IMG/VR virus record: IMGVR_UViG_3300046000_008568
Location: 1-64,000 of that record
Strand: one strand, 5' to 3'
Source: a virus
Length of the DNA stretch: 64,000 nucleotides
Part shown: positions 33,901 to 41,200 of the stretch, in pieces
How the letters are laid out: each line of letters starts with the position of its first letter
How positions within the stretch are numbered: position 1 is the stretch's first letter
Program-made: the position numbers and the translations under genes
Notes under the pieces: generated by a model
Seen by the model: only the letters and a program-made list of their open reading frames with translations
What the model was told of the DNA's origin: nothing
The model's database searches: none

Positions 33901-34973
33901 GAGGAGGAAGAGAAAATGCCCAATTTGGGGGTATAAAATCATTTGGGCCTTTCTGGACTTCTACAGCTATCTCAACCCCTGGATATACTAATCTAGCAAT
34001 ATATGCTGATTTATATTATAATAATTCATTACTTGACCTTAAAGGATTCTCTAAAACTAGTGGATATTCCGTACGTTTAATTAAAGATATTAGTTCATTA
34101 GGATGTGTTTATTATAGCACAGGTGGTGCTTCTACATACAATTATAATATTACTACTAATACCTCAACACCAATTACGTTACCCGGAGATAATACAAGTA
34201 ATATGGTTGAAGCTCACACAACAACTAAATATTGGAAAGGAAACCAAACTAATTATATTAACGAATGGAATGTATCAAACAATCCAACAACATTAACATT
34301 TAACAGAACCATATCAATTTCTGGATATTCAGGACCCCAGTTTAATTATTTACAAGCAATAGATAATACTAATTTGCTTACTACGCTTGTTAATTATAGT
34401 TCAACATATAATCCTGCGGGACCATTTGTTAATCCTTTAGTTAAATTAAATATAACAAATAATACTGTTACGGCTACTCAAATGACAACTATGTTTAACA
34501 TATATGCTCCTTCGGGATTGGATGCCCTTATGTTAACAGCCACTAATAAAGTAATAACAGTTGGAAGACGAGCAACCTCATCAACCCAATACGTCTACTA
34601 CTTATCCCAATACTCATACCCAGATGGGGCTTTAGAATTAGATATTGATTTATCATCAACAATTCCTGCCGGGAATAGTACGTATTCCTTTAAATTATTC
34701 GAATCAAATGGAAATTTATATGTAGCTGTTAGTTCAACATACCCAAATGAAATTATATACAATATTAACTTAAACAGCCCTTATACATTTACACCGGTTC
34801 GGACTACTACTAACCCCAATCAATGGTTTGCATCATATAATTCATCAATTAATTGCAATACAGTTAACTTAAATGTAAATCCAAACCCATCACCATCGCC
34901 AACACCAACACCATCTCCATCAGCACCATCAACTGCTTTTAGAACAATATACAAATATTTAGATATTCAATAA
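27957..34973 (+). CDS. Giant mosaic adhesin (2338 aa) with Pro/Thr/Ser linkers and a Fibrobacter-succinogenes-type paralogous domain
   Basis: Modules in order: two Cys-rich repeats (WLVQSCC...FQDSL..CY...C.DC, residues 1-145); PTS linkers of T-P-S-x-T type (147-208, 307-406, 660-697, 1037-1101, 1835-1852, 2310-2327); four copies of a ~250-residue propeller-like unit (about 408-658, 1102-1391, 1394-1652, 2045-2305; each has a 'T..KLW' strand and an 'NTT' turn); three copies of a ~160-residue beta domain with SQPVN(N/D)I and FTSGGTP (700-862, 867-1037, 1658-1832); and a domain at 1855-2045 with IIGTQTW, WYAVNDPRGLAPVGYHVPTEAEIETL and GGGREN, characteristic of TIGR02145, found mainly in Bacteroidota/Fibrobacteres. 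It is probably a receptor-binding fibre or surface-adhesion protein. Confidence 0.8.
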   Translation: MALYNWLVQSCCNPSITKVIKYTRILYTGIIFQDSLSNCYQVIAPTNATPNISLPDLVPLYNTCDDCLIDLPPCNPKEPTTVWLVQSCCDKAITQIVVNNNIIPGDIFQDSLGDCYTVLTVTEGNPTIVIIDETIYKTCEDCKPCVSTSPTPTPSITQSPFPTPSITPSVTVTPSPSPVTFVNSSPSPTPTVTVSRTPSVTPSPGTPECKCITYINTSEFSSYQSFYTTCDGFVGAQFTIAPQQTIQICGSNPSAGNPAVTFYTGSYCQNEECVAPDISPSPTPTPSATLVTVPVFEPEPLCMDVVFGPAPSPSATPSITVSATPSVTVSTSRYPEFPSLTPTSTPSVTPSITPTKTPSISVSSTPSVTPSVTPTKTATPSVTPSKTPSITVSPSKTPTPTPSPSSNALIVSECSVIYNGGGPNQVYAYNSTTNVSTLLNLGTSPLQVGSSDIAHTNTKLWLYASLNGATSTIFEYNITLSPFTSVYNRAINIPVGIALGSGICAIDNTTLLSSDQFNNDQIIQITLNPSPDNTVVITNLFTLSSGRVISGDLLYTTDGKVIVTTQTRNAPYSYWISQYTLGGTLEFDLPITSTAPFPYGLATINGGIYIFSGSNLKQISTTFPYTITQVNNIGNALAGASQVPSCCNVSFQPNVIGVSSSPTPTPTKTVTPSITPTPSTTPFRTPTPTPSKSPPNNIPCTGNGALPLPGNNVTYNGVTITISGTGNISLYPNAWASCNTTTPANTAWLGLSGAFTYILTFSQPVNNIRIPITGLSTDFDENIFEIFTFTTSGGTPTITSPNNCFSAITGNQISSNGTEDTNNGGGLFTISSPSSFNTLTITGQGGSGGSLFGIDCTSILPAPPANCVSCNTIAMPPTGTGTITNGNLTVSTTYSGPELVLGPANGSPFATCTNVSLPLPFVILGATPGAFIYTLNFNQPVNNIKFLISGAGTTYNPTALETFTFNTSGGTPTLSTCGPSCGTTINNNVITLEYVSPNGGGALTQVNATNPYTQIIITGNGGADGSGFSLCLDTATPLPSPSPSATPSITVSPSKTPSVTATPSISISATPSVTPSITVTPSITISPSRTPSVTPSPSLPSDVCPLIYTTALQSYNGTSLTNGYYTKNYTWNPNTNVQQEIILSNDVVGNDIASTETKLWKSWGVFNPIAQTYSYNINEWNLSGNPPYTATFNRTLLYPSGYTASPGLTAKDNNTLVDVASTIVNGQTVWKVYELNIPTAPATQLTTTFKFNLNSNFQGQGDLMLTSDANGNPDKLLLACAVSNPTPGTTNSIIALQQYDYNTGAFEYEITLIPPTTSPTAGLIAGIAQFNNIIYVFFKDGYPNLPALTGWVYSINPNPPYNWTLVNNILDSGGSNSLLSCSKGKLLGPNASGCDTMLYRTQTKGYGSYNFTTNTSAVLSVTANPYPANDNTNNLPTVIANTSNKMWVYATGAATSEVNLRESNIVLSPFSSTFNRNIALPTGLKPNNGLFALNNSTLVGSYKITSPDSSGNLYSQPIVEINIPADGTSNPIATFVTKCFLPIQTEPVGGLVVTNGVNPKLIILVRDTNTPTIIILLQYNYTTGDLELYKSLSPTITTPSGLVELNGNIYIIGYNMYKIDTATPYALTLVQNPGLALINASQLSNCINTNFIIPNNCDTCTPALLPKFSPVTYGGVTLTPSFTGITPNSMPYSDIGCSGTNTVLNASNTVWLGWYPGDFTYTLTFSQPVNDIVLLLTGMGDSPIATGGHYESFAFNTNGGIPSLTACKGCFDNINANTVTGSVFGLNSLNQNITGGGFLKVHASSLYTTLTISGPGGIQGTVFGICAASVLPAPAVSPSPSPTPSPSPPCTPCALPNVIIGTQTWTACNLDVTTYRNGDVIPQVTDPTAWNTLTTGAWCYYDNNPTNGCTYNKLYNWYAVNDPRGLAPVGYHVPTEAEIETLRQYLGGTNVAGGKLKRTGTTLWNSPNTGATNETGWTGLPGGGRENAQFGGIKSFGPFWTSTAISTPGYTNLAIYADLYYNNSLLDLKGFSKTSGYSVRLIKDISSLGCVYYSTGGASTYNYNITTNTSTPITLPGDNTSNMVEAHTTTKYWKGNQTNYINEWNVSNNPTTLTFNRTISISGYSGPQFNYLQAIDNTNLLTTLVNYSSTYNPAGPFVNPLVKLNITNNTVTATQMTTMFNIYAPSGLDALMLTATNKVITVGRRATSSTQYVYYLSQYSYPDGALELDIDLSSTIPAGNSTYSFKLFESNGNLYVAVSSTYPNEIIYNINLNSPYTFTPVRTTTNPNQWFASYNSSINCNTVNLNVNPNPSPSPTPTPSPSAPSTAFRTIYKYLDIQ
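28395..29175 (+). repeat. Pro/Thr/Ser linker repeats (first cluster)
   Basis: Imperfect ACACCATCT/ACTCCTAGT-type repeats encoding TPSxTPS at 28395-28580, 28790-28825 and 28876-29175. Related tracts recur at 29935-30045, 31066-31260 and 33460-33510 in this gene, at 36784-36855, 37171-37315 and 37552-37645 in the next fibre, and at 45532-45725 in the gp15-like gene. They are candidate recombination points for swapping adhesin domains. Confidence 0.85.
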
Positions 34974-34974
34974 T

Positions 34975-36291
34975 ATGTTAACAGAACCAATTAAACAAAA
35001 AATAGAAGACTTATTTCAATCTACTCCCGATTATGTAGGAGTAGGATGGAGTCATAAAATTAGTAAAGATCAACCTATTGGAGAGCCTACTATAGTATTT
35101 AACGTACCTAAAAAACTACCATTAAGTGAAATACCTGAAGAAGAACATTTACCCTCAACAGTTGAAATTGATGGTGTTGCTTATAAAACAGATGTTATTG
35201 AAATTGGGCACGTTGTACCTTTATCATGTCCTCAAACTACATTAAATACTTGTTATACTTGGACTTGGTTTCAATTTCAATATCCCGCTGGAGGTCCTAT
35301 TTACCCTGCTGGAAATACACCCCCAGGAAATAGAGGTGTTATACGCCCTATGAAAGGTGGTATTTCAATAACATCTTTTAATAATGGAACTAAAGTAGGT
35401 ACTTTAGGATTTTTAGCTGTAGATAATGCAAAGAATGCATTAGTTGGAGTTACAAATAATCATGTTGTTGTAGATACTGCATTTTACACCAATTATAGAA
35501 ATGTAACTAATTCTAACGAATACCAAGATCAATACTACCAACCAGGAGAAGTAGGACCAAATTCAGATTATATGGTTGGTGAAGTAGTAAGATATGTTCC
35601 TATAGTTCCTCAACCTTCTGTAAATCAAGTAGATGGAGCTTTAGTTACAATTGATCCTAGTAAAGTAACAAACGCTGAATCATTTAAACAGTATGGAACA
35701 AGTATTTTAACTCCTATGCCGTTTGCTACAACAACAGAAATAAATGATCTTCCAATTGGAACTACTCTACTAGTTAGTTCTGGTAGATCATCGGGTGTTA
35801 AATCATCTACATCTTGTGGAATAAGACTTAAGGATACTAATGTTAGCGTACCATTATCAGTAGTAGTACCAGCACCACCCGCTGTACCATATGGAGGATA
35901 TAATCTAAATGGAACACCAACAGGAGCTAATTTTACCAACCAAATCCAATTCACCAGAACAGATCTTGAACCAAACGGAGATCCATCATGCCCTTTTCCA
36001 ATATATGGAGGGGACTCAGGATCAGCATTGTGTGCTTATATTGGAGGTGTTTGGAAAATTATAGGATTAGTATTTGCTGGATCTCAAATGTTTGGATTTG
36101 CTAATAGAATAGATAATGTAGCAGCTCAATTAAATATATCTGCTTGGGATGGTACAACTAAAAATTATTTTAATACTGGTTCAAGACAATACATAACTAC
36201 TATTGGAGGTAGCCCTGATAAAACATTACCTTGTGCTAGTAATATTTATTGGCAAGTAGGGACAACAAGTTTAATTAATCCTTGCCCTTAA
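34975..36291 (+). CDS. Trypsin-like serine protease (PA clan), virion-locus
   Basis: The chymotrypsin-fold triad appears in order: VTNNHVVVD (H163), QVDGALVTID (D220) and PIYGGDSGSAL (S348; the classical GDSGS). GIRLKDT and the final KIIGLVFAGS fit the S1 pocket strands and C-terminal barrel. The N-terminal 90 residues (PTIVFNVPKKLPLSEIPEE) may be a propeptide or adaptor. It lies between two adhesin genes in the fibre locus (1 base after the giant adhesin, 4 before the next fibre). It may process fibres or degrade host-surface protein; both are inference. There is no signal peptide. Confidence 0.85.
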   Translation: MLTEPIKQKIEDLFQSTPDYVGVGWSHKISKDQPIGEPTIVFNVPKKLPLSEIPEEEHLPSTVEIDGVAYKTDVIEIGHVVPLSCPQTTLNTCYTWTWFQFQYPAGGPIYPAGNTPPGNRGVIRPMKGGISITSFNNGTKVGTLGFLAVDNAKNALVGVTNNHVVVDTAFYTNYRNVTNSNEYQDQYYQPGEVGPNSDYMVGEVVRYVPIVPQPSVNQVDGALVTIDPSKVTNAESFKQYGTSILTPMPFATTTEINDLPIGTTLLVSSGRSSGVKSSTSCGIRLKDTNVSVPLSVVVPAPPAVPYGGYNLNGTPTGANFTNQIQFTRTDLEPNGDPSCPFPIYGGDSGSALCAYIGGVWKIIGLVFAGSQMFGFANRIDNVAAQLNISAWDGTTKNYFNTGSRQYITTIGGSPDKTLPCASNIYWQVGTTSLINPCP

Positions 36292-36294
36292 GAT

Positions 36295-38004
36295 ATGATA
36301 AATGTTACTTTTGTATATAATGGTACTATTAATGGGTATCCTTCTTGGATAGGATATGATGGAACAACTCTATTAACTATTCTTTGGACTGGGACTTATT
36401 GGGTAATGTATGGGTGGCCTTACGATGGAGAACCTAGAAATTATAACAATACCCTAAACCCAACAACGGGGTGGGCTTTATATGATAATACAACATTAAC
36501 AGCAACATTTAATGTAGTGTTAGGGGCCTGTCCTATACCAACACCAACACCAACACCAACTGGTGTAACCGGATGCACTACTTGGAATTTAACAGCACCT
36601 ACAGATCAACCATACGATATTTCATGGGTTGAATATTATGATTGTAGTTTAATTTTACAAACAAGAATAATTTTATATGGAGAAGATCCGATAGATTTCT
36701 GCGTAGACAACACACTTGGGATACTTAATAGTGTTATAAATAATGGGTCTGAGCTAACCAATACATTAGCACCATGCGGGTTAGTACCAACACCATCTCC
36801 AACTGTAACACCAGGTATAACTATAACTCCTACACCATCTATAACACCTTCTCAAATATGTAGTGCTCCGGTATTAAATAATGTTACTTTAGTTTCACGT
36901 CATTTAAGTGAATATACATTTGGTTTATTTTTTACTTCTTTACCTAATTGTAATGATGTTATTTATGAATATTCTTGCGACGGAATTAGTTGGACCTCAT
37001 GCGGTTATGATGAATGCGCTGATGGGTTTGGATGCATATCACCTGTTCAAGTAACTATAGCTGATGTGTATGGTTGTGTTATTTGTAGTGGGAATTGGTA
37101 TTTTAGAATTAAACAATGCTGTCCAAATAACTTACAAAGTAACTATTCAAATACAATAACATTTGTACCTGTATCAACATCACCATCTATAACACCTACA
37201 GTTACAAGAACTCCTAGCAGAACACCATCTGTTACGCCAACTATATCGATCACACCAACTAGAACTATTACTCCAACAACAACCCAAACCCCTACTCCAT
37301 CCGTTACTCCTGGTTTATGTCGATTTTTAGATTCACTTAGTTGTAATGTAGAAAGAGGTAATTATGTTAGAATTCAATACACAAATTGTGCTGGGGCCCT
37401 AAAGATATTTAATGTTTATTTACCTACAGGTATAAATGTTGTTGATGTTAGTTCTTTAAATATTTGTATGAAGGTTGGAACTCCTTTAACTATAATAACT
37501 GGTGCTGCTCTTAGTATACAACCAATATTTGGAGATAGTTGTACTGTAGTTGCTTCACCATCTCCAACTCCAACACCCACTGTAACACCATCTAAAACAC
37601 CATCAATAACACCATCAATAACACCAACACCTACTAGTCCATTAATACCTGTTAATTCTGTAGAGTGGTTTGGTGATGAATATGTTGCTTATAGCACAGG
37701 TGGTGGTGGTGGTGGTGAATATACAGTTGTATTAAATGGAACTGTTGAAATAATAGGAGATCCTGTTACTTTTAAAGCTTATGGATTTTGGTCGTTTTTA
37801 GGACCTAGTGACGGTTCTGTACTTACTAGTGTTTCTATAGGTGCACAAGGTAGATATGCTGAAGCAATCTTTCCAAATATACTTTCTGAATCTCCTCCAC
37901 CCGACCTAATACTTCCAGCAAATACATATGTTTGGCAAGTAATAGTTAGATTCTTTGATGATGCAACTGAAGCTGGAGAAGGTGGTATATTATGGACGCA
38001 ATAA
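36295..38004 (+). CDS. Adhesin with Pro/Thr/Ser linkers (569 aa)
   Basis: It opens with a small Trp-rich beta domain (GYPSWIGYDGTTLLTILWTGTYWVMYGWPYD), then alternates T-P-T-P linkers (near 81-90, 164-187, 293-341, 420-451) with compact beta domains. The second domain contains paired cysteines (CDGISWTSCGYDECADGFGCISPV ... CCPNN), suggesting disulfides or a metal. The C-terminal domain has a GGGGGG run (residues near 470) and a Tyr/Thr/Val-rich beta sheet. The linker style matches the giant adhesin two genes upstream. It is probably a fibre or head-surface adhesin. Confidence 0.7.
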   Translation: MINVTFVYNGTINGYPSWIGYDGTTLLTILWTGTYWVMYGWPYDGEPRNYNNTLNPTTGWALYDNTTLTATFNVVLGACPIPTPTPTPTGVTGCTTWNLTAPTDQPYDISWVEYYDCSLILQTRIILYGEDPIDFCVDNTLGILNSVINNGSELTNTLAPCGLVPTPSPTVTPGITITPTPSITPSQICSAPVLNNVTLVSRHLSEYTFGLFFTSLPNCNDVIYEYSCDGISWTSCGYDECADGFGCISPVQVTIADVYGCVICSGNWYFRIKQCCPNNLQSNYSNTITFVPVSTSPSITPTVTRTPSRTPSVTPTISITPTRTITPTTTQTPTPSVTPGLCRFLDSLSCNVERGNYVRIQYTNCAGALKIFNVYLPTGINVVDVSSLNICMKVGTPLTIITGAALSIQPIFGDSCTVVASPSPTPTPTVTPSKTPSITPSITPTPTSPLIPVNSVEWFGDEYVAYSTGGGGGGEYTVVLNGTVEIIGDPVTFKAYGFWSFLGPSDGSVLTSVSIGAQGRYAEAIFPNILSESPPPDLILPANTYVWQVIVRFFDDATEAGEGGILWTQ

Positions 38005-38218
38005 TCTGTAAAATTTAGCATATAACGCGCAAATTAACGCGTATTATATATAAAACAATACCCCATACACCTAATATTTTATCATTGTGTATTCCATGCG
38101 TCTTTCTTTAGAAATTTGCTTGGAATACTCATTTATCCTCGTATATTTATTGGTGTATTATAGACCCGTATGGGAAGTGGGCAAGCAATCTTGTAACCAA
38201 TCATAATAAATTTTATCT
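38005..38218 (+). promoter_or_regulatory. Longest intergenic region in the window; leader and hairpin before the SHAEG fibre
   Basis: It holds an inverted repeat GTATTCCA (38089-38096)/TGGAATAC (38121-38128) with an inner TTTC/GAAA stem, then a promoter-like TTG-N19-TATATTTATT ending at 38151. No T-tract follows the hairpin. A 36-codon frame at 38096-38206 overlaps these elements and has no recognisable product, so I do not call it a gene. Confidence 0.5.
38120..38151 (+). promoter_or_regulatory. Hybrid host-like/late promoter of the SHAEG fibre
   Basis: TTG at 38120-38122, a 19-base gap, then TATATTTAT within TCGTATATTTATT. It has both the CG prefix of the host-like class and the ATATTTAT core of the late class. 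The ATG at 38219 is 67 bases downstream. Confidence 0.45.
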
Positions 38219-41200
38219 ATGCCAAGTTGGAAAAAAATCATAACGAGTGGCTCTGATGCCTCGTTAAATACTCTTACCGTTATAAACGGAATTACAGGTT
38301 CTTTATTTGGAACCGCTTCATGGGCTACAAATGCTTCAAAAGTAACAGTAAGTACCAATGCAGAAGCTGTTGCATTTAAAGTACCTTTCGCAGCTACAGC
38401 TGTTTCCACTACTGGAACTTATGACTTATATCAAGACTCTGAAACAACATTTACTTATAATCCAAGTACTAATACTTTAACTGTTCCAAATTTATCAGGT
38501 ACAGCATCATTTGTTGTCTCTGCTTCAAGAGCAATATCAAGCTCATTTGCAACAAGTGCCTCTCAAGCTATAACAGCATCTTATGCTTTAAATGCAAACA
38601 GTGCTTCATTTGCCATTAGTGCTTCATATGCTACAAATGCATCTTCTTCTTTAAATGCTCAAGACATTTTAATATATGTTAAAAATGTAACTGGAGCTCA
38701 AATCGATAAAGGAAAAGTAGTAAGAATATCAGGAGCAACAGGTGACAATGCTTTAATAGCAACAGCCTCGTATGAAAGTGATGAAGTATCAGCTAATACA
38801 TTAGGTATTACTAATCAAGATATTCCTAATGATAGTTTTGGATATATTATAACAGAAGGTACATTAATAGGAATAAACACAAATGCCTTTTCAGCGGGAC
38901 AATTACTTTATTTAGGAGCAACTGGATCTATAATAGGAACAGCACCAGTAGCACCATTACATGCTGTAAGATTAGGACAAGTATTAAGAGTACAACTTAA
39001 TAATGGTTCAATGTATGTTCGTATTGATAACGGATATGAATTAGGAGAGTTACATGATGTAGTGGATACTACTACGACTTCATCATATGGGGATTTACTT
39101 GTTAAAAGTGGTAGTGTTTGGATTAATTCTAAACAATTAACTGGATCTTATGGATTAACAGGTTCTCTAGCCCAAGGGCGTGATACAACAGCATCAGCAC
39201 CATATTCACATGCAGAAGGAAACCTTACAATAGCAATAGGAGATTACTCACATGCAGAAGGATATGCCACAACAACAATCCAGTCCTATTCACATGCAGA
39301 AGGAAGATACACAACATCATCAGGACTATTCTCACACGCTGAAGGAGAATTTGCAAACTCAATAGGAGAGTATTCTCACGCTGAAGGAGGAGGTACTCTA
39401 GCACAAGGAGATGGTTCACATGCAGAAGGAGGCTTTACAGTAGCAGGAGGAAACTACTCACATGCAGAAGGAAACCTTACAATAGCATCAGGAGAAGCTT
39501 CACATGCAGAAGGGCAATATACAACATCATCAGGATTTTGGTCACATGCAGAAGGTTATAACACATGGGCATCAGGAAGCTGGTCACATGCAGAAGGTTA
39601 TAACGCATGGGCATTAGGAGAATATTCACATGCAGAAGGAGTAGGTGCTGTAGCATCAGGAGAAACTTCACATGCCGAAGGTGATACTACTCAAGCATTA
39701 GGACAAGCTTCACATGCCGAAGGAGGAGGTACAGTAGCATTTGGACAAAAGTCACATACAGAAGGAGGTCTAACAAGAGCAATAGGAAACTACTCACATG
39801 CAGAAGGATACTATACAACATCATCAGGAGAGTTCTCACACGCTGAAGGCTCAGGCTCTATATCATCAGGAGATTATTCACATGCTGAAGGAGTCAATAC
39901 AATAGCAATAGGAGATTACTCACATGCAGAAGGACAGAATACACTAGCATCCGGTTCCTACTCCCATGCAGAAGGATACTATACAACATCATCAGGAGAT
40001 CATTCACACGCAGAAGGACAGAATACAATAGCATCGGGATTTTGGTCACATGCTGAAGGAACATTCACAATCTCACAAGGAACATATTCCCATGCCGAAG
40101 GAGAGAGCACAGTATCATCAGGAGTATCCTCACATGCAGAAGGCGTTGCTACACGTTCATCAGGAGATAATTCACATGCCGAAGGATACTACACAACAGC
40201 ATCAGGAGTAGGATCACATGCTGAAGGACGTAATACACTAGCATCAGGAGAATATTCACATGCAGAAGGAAACATTACAAGAGCAATAGGAGATTACTCA
40301 CATGCAGAAGGACAGAATACACATGCATTAGGATTAGCTTCACATGCTGAAGGATCATCTACATCGGCATCAGGAAACTGGTCACATGCCGAAGGAGGCT
40401 TTGCAATCTCATCAGGAGAGTTCTCACACGCAGAAGGCTCGACTACACTAGCATCAGGGCAGTATTCACATGCAGAAGGATACCTAACGATAGCATTAGG
40501 AAACTTCTCACATGCAGAAGGACGTAATACACGAGCAGTAGGACTGTACTCACATGCTGAAGGAAGATTCACAACAGCATCAGGAGATTTTTCACATGCA
40601 GAAGGCTATGATACAATAGCATCAGGAGATTATTCACACGCTGAAGGCTCAGGTTCTACAGCATCCGGAAACTTCTCACACGCAGAAGGTAGACTTACAA
40701 CAGCACAAGGATTACACTCACATTCTGAAGGTAATTCTTCTGTAGCACAAGGAAACTGGTCACATGCTGAAGGAGATACTACACGAGCAGTAGGACAGTA
40801 TTCACATGCCGAAGGTGATACCACAAGAGCGATAGGAACTAATTCACATGCCGAAGGATTTTTTACAACATCATCAGGAGAAGGTTCACATGCCGAAGGT
40901 GATACTACAGTAGCATTAGCAAACTACTCACATGCTGAAGGTAGACGAACATTAGCATCAAGAGTTTTTTCACATGCAGAGGGAGAGTTTACACTAACAT
41001 TAGGAACAGGCTCACATGCTGAAGGAAGACTTACAACAGCTTCAGGAAATTATTCACATACAGAAGGAGATAAGACATTTGCTGGAGGACTGTACTCACA
41101 TGCTGAAGGAAGACTTACAACAGCATCAGGAGACTATGCACACGCAGAGGGTGATAATACTCAAGCACAAGGAAACTATTCACATACAGAAGGGAGGAAC

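Noticed and set aside
38160-38200. Possible tRNA-like segment (GACCCGTATGGG ... GTAACCA)
   Set aside because: Only one three-pair stem can be drawn and no cloverleaf or anticodon arm forms.
38096-38206. 36-codon open frame in the 38 kb intergenic region
   Set aside because: It overlaps the promoter-like box and hairpin, shows no recognisable product and is short enough to occur by chance.
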